Origin: Bilophila sp964369665
Lineage (GTDB): Bacteria; Desulfobacterota; Desulfovibrionia; Desulfovibrionales; Desulfovibrionaceae
DNA: 64,000 nt
Assembly: GCA_964369665.1 (NCBI GenBank)
Contig: CAYJFS010000003.1
Coordinates: forward strand, 62,001-126,000
Reading direction: 5' to 3'
Positions 18,034 to 27,779 of this stretch are shown one piece after another; within the stretch, counting starts at the first letter, position 1, and each line of letters begins with the position of its first letter. A program made the translations under genes and the position numbers. Below the pieces are notes generated by a model, which worked only from the letters and a program-made list of their open reading frames with translations, was not told where the DNA came from and made no database searches.

Positions 18034-18678
18034 CTATAACCCAAAATCACTAATCATTCTTTGTGTGGCTTCATTTGCAAGCTCTTCTACAGTAACCCAC
18101 CTACCACCTCTTTTAACAAACAAACCAATATTAAGGAGATTTTTTGCCAAACTTTCTTGTTTTTCATCAAAATGAGATCTTGATAATAAGCTACCTTCGC
18201 CTCTTACATCAATAAGGAAGTAGTCCATTATTAACTCTGCTGAAGAAGTAACGCCTACACTACTACCTGCTCTCTGGTTCCAGCTTAAAATATAGGGTAT
18301 GATAAGAATATCTACACCAACCTTTTTCCCAACTTCAACCCAATACTTTAAAGCACTGTTTTCTCCAGCAACACGTGTGACAGTAGGATCAGAACCATCT
18401 GCTGCAGGTATAAAAATATATGTATGTTTTGTTTTAGCCTTCAACATACTCAATATAGATATATTAAGATCTAAAAGATCATCTTCTGAGGCAAGACCAC
18501 GATTTTCGGGGATATATCCAGCTAAAAGATCAGTTGTACCCATTGGTTGAATAACACCTACAACACCTATTTTTACACTTTCTAAAGCTGGATTTATATA
18601 CACTGGCTTACTTTGAGAACAAGCACTAAACATACAACAGAGTAAAAATACAATATATCGTTGAATCCAAAAATTCAT
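18034..18678 (-). CDS. Lipoprotein of unknown function
   Basis: A 214-residue protein with signal peptide MNFWIQRYIVFLLCCMFSAC; Cys20 fits a lipobox (FSAC). The mature domain alternates strands and helices (VKIGVVGVIQPMG, KVGVDILIIPYILSWNQRAG, AELIMDYFLIDVRGEG), reminiscent of lipoproteins of the CsgG/LpoB-like or curli-secretion fold, but no diagnostic motif allows a name. The start is ATG 18678 with AAGGAG 9 bases upstream; an earlier TTG overlaps that site. It lies 99 bases after tatC on the same strand. Confidence 0.78.
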   Translation of the reverse strand: MNFWIQRYIVFLLCCMFSACSQSKPVYINPALESVKIGVVGVIQPMGTTDLLAGYIPENRGLASEDDLLDLNISILSMLKAKTKHTYIFIPAADGSDPTVTRVAGENSALKYWVEVGKKVGVDILIIPYILSWNQRAGSSVGVTSSAELIMDYFLIDVRGEGSLLSRSHFDEKQESLAKNLLNIGLFVKRGGRWVTVEELANEATQRMISDFGL

Positions 18679-18795
18679 ATAAACATACTCCTTCAAAAAG
18701 CATCCTAGTCACTATACATACTTAGTAAAAATATTATAAAGCTCAATATTTTTGAAAAGTTGTACTACCTATATCTTACAAATTATTTAACTTTT

Positions 18796-19776
18796 TTATC
18801 TTTCACGTTCCTTTGCTACAGCAGCAGCAACCAAAATGCTTAATTCATATAAAGCCAACATAGGGATAGCCATTAAGATCTGTGAAAGAACATCAGGTGG
18901 TGTAAGAAGAGCAGCAACAATAAAAACTATAAGTATAGCATATTTCCGAACAGCACGCATTTTTTCTGCTGTGATAATTCTCATTTTTGCAAGAAAAAAT
19001 GAAAACAAAGGCATTTCAAAAATAAGCCCAAATGCAATAAGAAGTTTTAAAGAAAAAGCAAGATATTCACTTAAAGAAGGCATTGCTAAAATTGTAGCTG
19101 TAGAATAACTTATAAAAAACGAGAAAGCAAAAGGAAACACAACAAAATAACAAAAAGAAGCACCACCAAGAAAAAATACTGCTGAACACAATGCTAAAGG
19201 TATAATATATTTCTTTTCTTCATCATAAAGACCAGGTGCAATAAACATCCACACTTGATAAAAAATATAAGGACTAGCAATAAAAAAAGCTGCCACAAAA
19301 GCAACTTTTAAATATACAAAAAATCCTTCAGGAAGATCTGTAAAAATAAGCTTTGTATCTGCAGGCATAACCTTTATTAATGGAAGAGCCAAATAATGGA
19401 ATAAAATATCTGCAAACCCATAACAAGCAAAAAAAGCAATGCCTATTACAATAAAACAATAAAGTAGCCTTTTTCGTAACTCACCTAAATGTTCTAAAAG
19501 AGACATTGGTTTTTCATTTTTCTTACCAGCACTAGCACCTTCTTTTGGAGGGACTCCACCACCATTACCACCGCCACTGCCATTATCTGCAATTTGAGGT
19601 ATAGGCTCATATTCATTTGGTGCAACAATACTTGGTACTTCAGAAAAAATAGTGTCTGCAACAGCCTGAGACTTATCAAAAATAGATGAATCAGTACTAC
19701 CTGCATCTTGCTCTTTTTCTATACACCTCACTGGACTATGATCATCTTCTACAGACTCTTGGCTCAGATTTGTCAT
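18796..19776 (-). CDS. tatC: Sec-independent translocase TatC with long N-terminal extension
   Basis: Core receptor of the twin-arginine export channel, which moves folded cofactor proteins across the inner membrane. The family core begins MSLLEHLGELRKRLLYCF near residue 92 and continues through six hydrophobic segments, with SPYIFYQVWMFIAPGLYDEEKKYI and AFGLIFEMPLF as signatures. The extra 91 residues before it are acidic, then glycine-rich (GSGGGNGGG), and presumably cytoplasmic. TatC is normally about 250 residues, against 326 here. It overlaps tatB by 4 bases (ATGA). Confidence 0.95.
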   Translation of the reverse strand: MTNLSQESVEDDHSPVRCIEKEQDAGSTDSSIFDKSQAVADTIFSEVPSIVAPNEYEPIPQIADNGSGGGNGGGVPPKEGASAGKKNEKPMSLLEHLGELRKRLLYCFIVIGIAFFACYGFADILFHYLALPLIKVMPADTKLIFTDLPEGFFVYLKVAFVAAFFIASPYIFYQVWMFIAPGLYDEEKKYIIPLALCSAVFFLGGASFCYFVVFPFAFSFFISYSTATILAMPSLSEYLAFSLKLLIAFGLIFEMPLFSFFLAKMRIITAEKMRAVRKYAILIVFIVAALLTPPDVLSQILMAIPMLALYELSILVAAAVAKERER

Positions 19777-20150
19777 ACAGAAGCCTTCTCATTACTACTA
19801 CTAACATTCTCTGCTGTATGCTTTTCCATCAAAGGCTCATTTATTAATGACTCTTCAACAGCAGAAGCAACTTCTGCAGAGCATACGCTTTCATCAGCAT
19901 CCAACGATTCTTTAGAATTTACAGTATCTTTTCCAGAAAAATATTCAGACTCTACTTTCTTTTTTTGCTTTTCATGTTCATCAAGTTCAACCTCTGTATT
20001 TAATGTACGCTGAAATTCTGTAGAAACCCGACGAAATTCTCCTAAGGCTTTTCCTAAAGTCTTTGCTATCTGTGGAACACTCTTAGGCCCTAGTACCATT
20101 AGTGCTACCACTAAAATAACAAGAATTTCTGTACCACCTATACCAAACAT
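19773..20150 (-). CDS. tatB: Twin-arginine translocase subunit TatB
   Basis: A single N-terminal membrane helix followed by an amphipathic helix: MFGIGGTEILVILVVALMVLGP then KSVPQIAKTLGKALGEFRR, and an acidic Ser/Glu-rich tail to residue 125. Length and the FGIG start favour TatB over TatA. I chose ATG 20150 by family pattern, with AGGAAAAG just upstream; the open frame extends 15 residues further without support. It is translationally coupled to tatC. No tatA is in the window. Confidence 0.9.
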   Translation of the reverse strand: MFGIGGTEILVILVVALMVLGPKSVPQIAKTLGKALGEFRRVSTEFQRTLNTEVELDEHEKQKKKVESEYFSGKDTVNSKESLDADESVCSAEVASAVEESLINEPLMEKHTAENVSSSNEKASV

Positions 20151-20396
20151 ATCTTTTCCTACAACACAAAATTTATATATATTAAGTAAGAACACACTAA
20201 GTTATAATAAATAACAATCTAGACATATTACCTACAAAAATACTATAATAAAGAAATTATACTTATTCTTAATAACTCATTAAAATAAAAAAACAAAAAT
20301 AATATATAACAAAAAACCTACATTGTAACTCTATACAAGTCAACAATGTAAGCTCCTAACATAGTTGTTATCTAAACAAATATACTCTTTAAACTC

Positions 20397-21932
20397 TTAC
20401 TCCCATTCAATAGTGCTTGGTGGTTTAGACGAAATATCATACACAACCCGATTCACACCTTGAACTTCATTAATGATTTTCTTAGAGAGTGTAGCCAATA
20501 ACTCTGATGGTAATCGTGCCCAGTCTGCAGTCATGGCATCTACACTATCTACACAACGTAAAGCAATGACATGTTCATATGTTCTACTATCACCCATAAC
20601 CCCAACTGTCTTAAGCGGTAATAATACAGCAAACCCTTGCCATATTTTTCTATACCAACCAGATTCTTTAAGCTCTGCCTGAACAATACTATCTGCTTTA
20701 CGTAATATCTCTAAACGTTCTTTTGTTACTTCACCAATAATTCTAATAGCAAGACCCGGACCTGGGAAAGGTTGTCTCCAAACAATAAAATCTGGTAAAC
20801 CAAGCTCAATACCTACTTTACGTACTTCGTCTTTAAAAAGCTCTTTTAAAGGCTCTATTAGCTTCATAGACATTTTTTCTGGAAGTCCACCTACATTGTG
20901 ATGACTCTTTATTACAGCACTTGGTCCTTTATGAGAAACAGATTCTATTATATCTGGATATAAGGTACCCTGCGCTAAAAAATGTACATCACCTATTTTA
21001 TAAGCATTCTCATTAAAAATATCTATAAATGTATGACCTATAATTTTTCTTTTTTGTTCAGGATCGACTACACCATGTAGCATTTGAAGGAAAAAGTTCT
21101 GTGCTTGTACAAATGTAAGATTAAGATCAAAGTGTTCCTGAAGATATGTTACAATCTCTTCTCCTTCACTGGATCTTAGCAGCCCATTATCAACAAAAAT
21201 ACAATGGACTTGTTTTCCTAAAGCCTTATGGAGTAATACAGCAACAACAGTTGAATCAACACCTCCTGATAAAGCACATACCACATGGTGCTTACCTACA
21301 ACCTCTTGAATATGAGATATAGCATGTTCAACAAATGAAGACACATTCCAATCTGGCTTAAGATGAGCTATCTTAAAAAGAAAATTATGTATAATACGTT
21401 CACCATCAACAGAGTGATGTACTTCTGGATGAAATTGTACTGCATAAATTTTCCGTGCTTCATCAGATATAGCAGCTACCTTAAGTGTATTTGTATGAGC
21501 AATTGTCATAAATCCAGGTGGTGGTATTTTTACAGTATCACCATGTGACATCCATACCAAAGAAGTTACACCTAACCCATCCCATAACAATGAAGGTTTG
21601 CATATCGTTAATTCAGAAGGGCCATATTCTCTTATTTGGGAATACATAAGCTCTCCACCAAGAGCCTGTGTTATAGCTTGCATACCATAACAAATAGCAA
21701 GTATTGGTATACCCATTTCAAGTAAAGCTCTATCAAATTGTGGTGCATCTGTATCATTCATACTTGCAGGGCCACCAGATAATACAAGAACAGATGGCTT
21801 CATAGCCTTGATTTCATGAGCAGAAATTGAACAATGATAGATTTCAGAATACACTCCAGCATCTCGTATACGTCTGGCAATTAACTGTGTTACTTGTGAA
21901 CCATAATCTATAATAACTGCTTTACTTGACAC
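20397..21932 (-). CDS. guaA: GMP synthase (glutamine-hydrolysing)
   Basis: Converts XMP to GMP using glutamine and ATP. The class I glutamine amidotransferase domain has the nucleophile in ILAICYGMQAI (near residue 80) and the His/Glu pair in QFHPEVHH. The ATP-pyrophosphatase P-loop is ALSGGVDSTVV, followed by the dimer domain with RQPFPGPGLAIRI and the C-terminal end PPSTIEWE. 511 residues is normal. It starts with GTG, 5 bases after AGAGG. It lies 86 bases downstream of guaB, forming the guanine-nucleotide operon guaB-guaA. Confidence 0.98.
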   Translation of the reverse strand: MSSKAVIIDYGSQVTQLIARRIRDAGVYSEIYHCSISAHEIKAMKPSVLVLSGGPASMNDTDAPQFDRALLEMGIPILAICYGMQAITQALGGELMYSQIREYGPSELTICKPSLLWDGLGVTSLVWMSHGDTVKIPPPGFMTIAHTNTLKVAAISDEARKIYAVQFHPEVHHSVDGERIIHNFLFKIAHLKPDWNVSSFVEHAISHIQEVVGKHHVVCALSGGVDSTVVAVLLHKALGKQVHCIFVDNGLLRSSEGEEIVTYLQEHFDLNLTFVQAQNFFLQMLHGVVDPEQKRKIIGHTFIDIFNENAYKIGDVHFLAQGTLYPDIIESVSHKGPSAVIKSHHNVGGLPEKMSMKLIEPLKELFKDEVRKVGIELGLPDFIVWRQPFPGPGLAIRIIGEVTKERLEILRKADSIVQAELKESGWYRKIWQGFAVLLPLKTVGVMGDSRTYEHVIALRCVDSVDAMTADWARLPSELLATLSKKIINEVQGVNRVVYDISSKPPSTIEWE

Positions 21933-22018
21933 ATATACCTCTTAGATGCTTTTACAACTTTATATACTTCAAAAATACATAATAAGAACAAACCTATTAC
22001 AAAAAAATATTTAAACAA

Positions 22019-23479
22019 TTAAACTGTATCTACCCAATAGTTAGGTGCTTCTTTTGTAATAATAACATCATGAACATGGCTTTCACGTAAGCCAGCTGAA
22101 GAAATTTCTATAAACTGTGCTGCTTCAAACAATTCTTTCAAATTAGCAGCACCACAATAACCCATGCCAGAACATAGACCTCCAACAAGTTGATACAATG
22201 TATCTGTTACTGAACCACGATAAGGCACACGACCCACTATACCTTCTGGTACAAGCTTTTTACTACCTTCTTGAAAGTACCGATCAGAACTCCCATCTCT
22301 CATAGCATCAATAGAACCCATGCCTCTATAAATTTTATATGTACGGCCTTTGTATAAAATTGTCTCACCTGGACTCTCTTCTGTTCCTGCAAATAAACTT
22401 CCTAACATAACCGCGTTTGCTCCAACACCAAGAGCTTTAACAACATCACCAGAAAATTTAATTCCACCATCACTTATACAGCAACGATCCATTTCTCTAG
22501 AAGCCTTAGAGCACTCCATCACAGCAGATATCTGTGGAACACCAACACCAGCAACAATACGTGTTGTACAAATTGATCCAGGCCCAATACCTACCTTAAT
22601 AGCATCAGCACCAGCTTTAAAAAGAGCTTTTGCAGCCTCATATGTTGCTACGTTACCTGCAATAAGCTGACATCGAGGGAAAGCTATTTTAATGGCCTCT
22701 ACTGACTGTATAACGTTTTTTGAATATCCATGTGCAGAATCTAAAATAATAACATCTACACCAGCCATAAGCAAAGCTTCTGCACGAGCTTCGCATTCAG
22801 TTCCAACACCAATAGCAGCACCTACACGAAGTCTTCCTTTATCATCTTTACATGCATTAGGATATTTCTGAATCTTATCAATATCTTTCATCGTAAGCAG
22901 GCCTGCTAGTTGTCCTGCATCATCAACAACTAAAAGTTTCTCTATCCTATGTATATGTAAATGTTGTTTTGCCTCATCAAGCGTTGTACCTATAGGTACT
23001 GTTACAAGGTTATTACTTGTCATAACATCTCTTACAACTGTTCCTGAAAGATCTTTAACAAACCTAACATCACGATTTGTGATAATACCCACAAGAGACT
23101 TCTCTTGAACTACAGGTAAGCCTGAAATTCTATATGAATGCATAAGCTCAAAAGCATATTCAACTGTATCATCAGGACGGACAGTTACAGGGTCAAGAAT
23201 CATACCAGTTTCAGACTTCTTAACCTTTTCTACTTCCATCTTTTGTCTAGATATACTCATATTTTTATGAATAATACCTATACCTCCAGCCCTTGCCATA
23301 GAAACAGCCATATCAGACTCTGTAACTGTATCCATTGCTGCTGAAACAAAAGGAATGCTTAATGAAATTTCTGGAGTTAACCATGCAGAAACATCCACCA
23401 TATCTGGGGTAACTTGAGAATATGCAGGCAACAATAAAATATCATCAAATGTTAAGCCTTTATAAATAATCTTATCCAT
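22019..23479 (-). CDS. guaB: Inosine-5'-monophosphate dehydrogenase
   Basis: Oxidises IMP to XMP with NAD+, the committed step to GMP. The TIM barrel carries the catalytic loop GPGSICTTRIVAGVGVPQ with the active Cys; two CBS domains are inserted at about residues 95-205 (ISGLPVVQEKSLVGIITNRD and VVDDAGQLAGLLTMKDI). The flap RYFQEG and GRVPYRG follow. I place the start at ATG 23479 (486 residues) because GAGAGGA precedes it; the earlier TTG is inside that site. It leads the guaBA unit. Confidence 0.97.
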   Translation of the reverse strand: MDKIIYKGLTFDDILLLPAYSQVTPDMVDVSAWLTPEISLSIPFVSAAMDTVTESDMAVSMARAGGIGIIHKNMSISRQKMEVEKVKKSETGMILDPVTVRPDDTVEYAFELMHSYRISGLPVVQEKSLVGIITNRDVRFVKDLSGTVVRDVMTSNNLVTVPIGTTLDEAKQHLHIHRIEKLLVVDDAGQLAGLLTMKDIDKIQKYPNACKDDKGRLRVGAAIGVGTECEARAEALLMAGVDVIILDSAHGYSKNVIQSVEAIKIAFPRCQLIAGNVATYEAAKALFKAGADAIKVGIGPGSICTTRIVAGVGVPQISAVMECSKASREMDRCCISDGGIKFSGDVVKALGVGANAVMLGSLFAGTEESPGETILYKGRTYKIYRGMGSIDAMRDGSSDRYFQEGSKKLVPEGIVGRVPYRGSVTDTLYQLVGGLCSGMGYCGAANLKELFEAAQFIEISSAGLRESHVHDVIITKEAPNYWVDTV

Positions 23480-23873
23480 TATTCCTCTCAATGTAGGTAT
23501 ATTGATCTATAAAATAATAGTTACAAAAACTTTAAGAAAAAACTGTAAATACTAACTTTATATATAAAAATAGTGGTAGGCTTGTTACTTTAAATAAAGA
23601 CATCTTCCTTATCTATATGATATATCATTGTTAATCTAGCCATACCTTATACCATATAAAATACAGTTATACATAATAAATCAGATTACAAAATACAAAA
23701 AAGTCATGTGATAAGAATAAGCAAAAAATAGCATTAAGCTTCATTAATTATAATTTTTTGTCAGAAAAGTATATCTTGATTTTCTTATAACACTCTATAC
23801 ACTATAAACATACAGCTATATATAGCCAATTTTCTAGCTTTTATCATCTTTTATAACTCATTATTTAACCATT
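23480..23873. other. 394-base divergent intergenic region guaB/cls
   Basis: AT-rich DNA between two divergently transcribed genes; it must hold both promoters. I see no convincing open frame, tRNA or long hairpin, and no -35/-10 pair with good spacing that I would defend. No purine riboswitch-like conserved core was recognised. Confidence 0.5.
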
Positions 23874-25325
23874 ATGAATATAATTTTTTTATATAGTATA
23901 ATAAGTTTTTACATCATTGCAATAATTACCGCAGCACATGCATTACTTAATAAACAACAATCTCAAGCAGCTTTTGCATGGATAGCTGTTATCCTTAGCC
24001 TACCAATAGGTGGAACAATACTTTATTGGCTCTTTGGAATTCGTAGGATAGATAGCTTAGCTAATGCTCTTATGGAAAAAGTAGCTACCAAAGCTTTCAG
24101 TGGCGTAAAGTCACTCCATAGCGTCTTTTTAATAAAGACACCAAAAGGTTTCATTCACCACTTAAAACTCCCAACAGCTTTAGCAAAGCTGTCAACCCCT
24201 GGAATGATTATTACTGACCGATATCTTATTGAAGGCAATAGTGTTAGGCCATTGTATAATGGAGAACAAGCCTACCCTGAAATGCTTAAAGCTATTGGTA
24301 ATGCAACTAAACGTGTTTACCTCTCCACGTATATTTTTTCAAATGACTCAGTTGGAAAACAGTTTTTAAATGCACTCAACCAAGCTGCATCACGTGGTTG
24401 TGAAGTAAAAGTTATCCTTGATGGAATTGGCTCCTTCTTTCCACTTACTGGTTGGAAAAAACAGTTTCATCATACCATCGAACTTGCGTATTTCCTACCA
24501 CCTCGACTCTACCCTCCACAAATATCTATTAATCTCCGGACACATAGAAAAATTCTTGTATGTGATAATACTATTGGTTTTATAGGCGGAATGAACATCT
24601 CTCAACACCATTTGGTAAATTTAGATCGTCCTGATAGGGTACAAGATATACACTTTTCTTATACTGGACCTATTATTGGTCAACTTGAAGCAGCATTTAT
24701 TATGGATTGGTGCTTTGTTACAGGTGGAAAAGTTCTATTACCTTCACAAGAACAAATAAAACCAAGTGGTTCAACATATACTCGTCTAGTTGTTGATGGA
24801 CCAGGCTCACCAGATAAACAAATAAATACTATTTGTGCTTTGTTCTGCTCTATGATTTCATCTGCAAAAAAAAACATACGAATTATGACACCATATTTTT
24901 TACCAGTAACAAGCCTTACAGAAGCTTTAGCTAGTGCGGTTAACCGTGGTATTCATGTAGATATTATTATTCCAATAAAAAGTAATAACTTTATCTTTCA
25001 ATGGGCTATGCTACACCAACTACCCAGAATTATAGAAAGAAATATTCCTATATATTTCCAACCAGAACCTTTTGCACACACAAAGCTTCTTTTAATTGAT
25101 GAAGAATATTCTCTGATTGGTTCATCTAATCTTGATCCACGTAGCCTCAACCTTAACTTTGAAGTTGTTATGGAAAACTTTGATAAAAATCTTAATGAAA
25201 AACTCACTATATTTTTTGATGCTATTAAACTTCGTTCAAAAAAAATCACCACAAATATCAAAGATTTTCCCTTAATTTTACGTTTACGCAATGCTATTAC
25301 TTGGCTTTTTTCTCCTTACCTGTAA
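23874..25325 (+). CDS. cls: Cardiolipin synthase (phospholipase D family)
   Basis: Makes cardiolipin from two phosphatidylglycerols at the inner membrane. Two N-terminal membrane helices (about 3-23 and 33-53) are followed by two HKD motifs: His224/Lys226/Asp231 in HRKILVCD with GGMN after it, and His402/Lys404/Asp409 in HTKLLLID with GSSNLDPRS after it. The 483-residue length matches ClsA. The last 42 bases overlap, on the opposite strand, the end of rnr, so both C-termini are encoded by the same DNA. Confidence 0.93.
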   Translation: MNIIFLYSIISFYIIAIITAAHALLNKQQSQAAFAWIAVILSLPIGGTILYWLFGIRRIDSLANALMEKVATKAFSGVKSLHSVFLIKTPKGFIHHLKLPTALAKLSTPGMIITDRYLIEGNSVRPLYNGEQAYPEMLKAIGNATKRVYLSTYIFSNDSVGKQFLNALNQAASRGCEVKVILDGIGSFFPLTGWKKQFHHTIELAYFLPPRLYPPQISINLRTHRKILVCDNTIGFIGGMNISQHHLVNLDRPDRVQDIHFSYTGPIIGQLEAAFIMDWCFVTGGKVLLPSQEQIKPSGSTYTRLVVDGPGSPDKQINTICALFCSMISSAKKNIRIMTPYFLPVTSLTEALASAVNRGIHVDIIIPIKSNNFIFQWAMLHQLPRIIERNIPIYFQPEPFAHTKLLLIDEEYSLIGSSNLDPRSLNLNFEVVMENFDKNLNEKLTIFFDAIKLRSKKITTNIKDFPLILRLRNAITWLFSPYL

Positions 25326-27689
25326 AAGCTTCCTTTTATTTCTGCCTTTACTCCTCTTCCTCTCATGGATATTGTTAGCTACAGTATTTTTTTCTATAGT
25401 ATTAAATACAATCTCTAAATGCAGTAAGCTTACAGAAACTAATATAACTTCTAATTCTTGTCCTAGATAAAACCGTAAACCTGTTCTTACCCCTAAAAGT
25501 TCTTGTCTATCTTGGTCATATTCAAACCAATCATTTTTTAATGATGTAAGCCGAACTATGCCTTCTATTGGTGCATCCACAAGCTCAACAAAAAAGCCAA
25601 AATCTGTAATACTTGTTACTATAACTTTAAATACTGTTCCTTCATGGCCATGTAAAAAGATACAACCTAAACGCTTAACAATCTCTCGCTCTGCATCCTG
25701 TGCTATACGTTCACGAGTATTACATTGATCAGCTATCTGTTGTAGTTGCTGTGTAGCATATTCATAGCCACTTTTTTCATCAAGTGCATACTTTAATGCC
25801 CGATGTACAACTAAATCAGCATAACGACGAATAGGAGACGTAAAATGACAATAACATGGAGATGCCAGCCCAAAATGCTCTCCAAGCTCAGATGAATATT
25901 TAGCCTGCATCATTGAACGTAAAGCCATACGGCTTATAAGAAAAGCTGCAGGGGTATCTTCTGCTTGTAAAATAAAACCTTTTAAAGCTTCTGCATCTAA
26001 TTTTTTAGGCAACTTTACTGCTAACTCTGTTGTTGCTAATACACGAAAAAGCTTCTCTAAACGCTCATGATCTGGTTTTGGATGTATACGATATAAAAAA
26101 TGTATACCTTTTTCTGTAAGAAACCTTGCAGTAGCTTCATTAGCAGCCAACATACATTCTTCTATAAGACTATGAGATAGAAAGTGTTCTCGGTGAGTAA
26201 TTTTTTCCAAAACACCTGTGTCTTTTTCTATTAAAAAATATGCCTCTGGTATATCAAACTCTAAACTACCTCGATCCATACGAAATTTTTTTAATATCTG
26301 AGCAAGAGTGTTTGCATGAGTAATCATAGAGTATATATCAGAAGAAAAATTCAAGCTATTTTTACTAGCTAAACTTAGATGTACTTGCTTATACGTAAGT
26401 CGTGCCCAAGAGCTAATTATCCCAGGGAAAAAAATAGCATCTTTAACAATACCTTTCTTATCAAAACAGATCTTTGTTGCCATGACCATACGCACTGTAT
26501 CTGGTTGCAAACTACAAATCTCATTTGACAGTGCTTCAGGTAACATAGGCGAAACAGAGGTAGGGAAATAATAAGAATTAGCTCGATCTAATGCCTCTTT
26601 ATCTATTAGAGAATTAACAGCCACAAAATGTCCAACATCAGCTATCGCAACCCATAGTTCCCAACCATTATCTTGCTCATATACACAAATTGCATCATCA
26701 AAATCTCGAGAGTCTTCCCCATCAATAGTTACAAAATTTATACTTCTTAAGTCTTGTCTGATAGATGTAGATACATGAGAAATTTTGCTATATGGTGTAA
26801 CTTCATCTTCAATATAAGTCTGGACAAAGTCTGCAAATGCAGTTTTTATTATTTTTCCTTCTTCTAAAATATCATTGGAAAAACTAAATGGAATCTTATG
26901 GATATATTTTACAAGTCGCTCTTGGGTATACACATCTTGCTCAGAACCTAAAACTTTTCTTGCCACAGCAGAAAACAGTCCTTTTTTAAGTTCTATACCT
27001 GGCGTAACAAGAAGAAGATCACCTCTTTGAGGGATAACATCCAACAATGATATATCAACAGCAAAAACAGCATCTAGACGATAATCAACTGATGAGCAAA
27101 GATATACTTCTCCTGAAGCACTCTTATCAAAATAAACAACGATTTCTTTCAAAGTTCTTTCAAGAATTTGGATGACTTTTCCTTCAGGACTTTTACCATT
27201 CTGGACATATGAGTTTACCACTAAAGAAACTTTATCACCATGCCATGCACCATTACGATATTTCTGTGGAATAAAAATATCAGATTGTATTTTATACATA
27301 TTTTTTTGATCAAGAATAACAAAAGTAGCTCCAGAACGCTGTACAGAAAAGGTACCTGTAAGCTCCTGTTGTTTTGAAATAGACCATCGTCCATCCCTTA
27401 AATATGTAAGAAAACTCTTTTTCTGAAGAAGTTTAAGTAACGATTGTAAAGATTGCTTCATACTATGAGGCAACTTTAGAAGTTTTATTATTTCTTCCAA
27501 TGCTAAAGGGAAACGTGCCTTATGAAAAATCTGCAGAAGACGTACTGTGTTAATACCTGGAACAACAGGATAATCTTCAACATGCTCTCTTTTTTTATTT
27601 TTTTTATTTATATTATGCTGGACTTTTTGAGAACTAAATTTTCCCCTATAGGAACGCTTTTTCCTCCCTTCTTCTCTTTTCTTTCTCAC
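25284..27689 (-). CDS. rnr: Ribonuclease R
   Basis: Processive 3'-5' exoribonuclease of the RNB family. Order of parts: basic N-terminus, helix-turn-helix-like segment (about 45-105), cold-shock domains (about 110-280), the RNB catalytic core with DGEDSRDFDDA at 323-333 carrying the metal-binding aspartates, and an S1 domain near 685-770 (GTVFKVIVTSITDFGFFVEL). A lysine/arginine-rich tail ends the 801 residues. The GTG start at 27689 has no good RBS and the first 40 residues are very basic, so a later start is possible. It overlaps cls by 42 bases at the 3' end. Confidence 0.95.
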   Translation of the reverse strand: MRKKREEGRKKRSYRGKFSSQKVQHNINKKNKKREHVEDYPVVPGINTVRLLQIFHKARFPLALEEIIKLLKLPHSMKQSLQSLLKLLQKKSFLTYLRDGRWSISKQQELTGTFSVQRSGATFVILDQKNMYKIQSDIFIPQKYRNGAWHGDKVSLVVNSYVQNGKSPEGKVIQILERTLKEIVVYFDKSASGEVYLCSSVDYRLDAVFAVDISLLDVIPQRGDLLLVTPGIELKKGLFSAVARKVLGSEQDVYTQERLVKYIHKIPFSFSNDILEEGKIIKTAFADFVQTYIEDEVTPYSKISHVSTSIRQDLRSINFVTIDGEDSRDFDDAICVYEQDNGWELWVAIADVGHFVAVNSLIDKEALDRANSYYFPTSVSPMLPEALSNEICSLQPDTVRMVMATKICFDKKGIVKDAIFFPGIISSWARLTYKQVHLSLASKNSLNFSSDIYSMITHANTLAQILKKFRMDRGSLEFDIPEAYFLIEKDTGVLEKITHREHFLSHSLIEECMLAANEATARFLTEKGIHFLYRIHPKPDHERLEKLFRVLATTELAVKLPKKLDAEALKGFILQAEDTPAAFLISRMALRSMMQAKYSSELGEHFGLASPCYCHFTSPIRRYADLVVHRALKYALDEKSGYEYATQQLQQIADQCNTRERIAQDAEREIVKRLGCIFLHGHEGTVFKVIVTSITDFGFFVELVDAPIEGIVRLTSLKNDWFEYDQDRQELLGVRTGLRFYLGQELEVILVSVSLLHLEIVFNTIEKNTVANNIHERKRSKGRNKRKLLQVRRKKPSNSIA

Positions 27690-27779
27690 AATTGCACCAA
27701 ATATATTTAATTTTTATACCCATATCATAGGCATAAAACTACCTTATTTTTAATACATTAATTATTAACACAAGCATTA

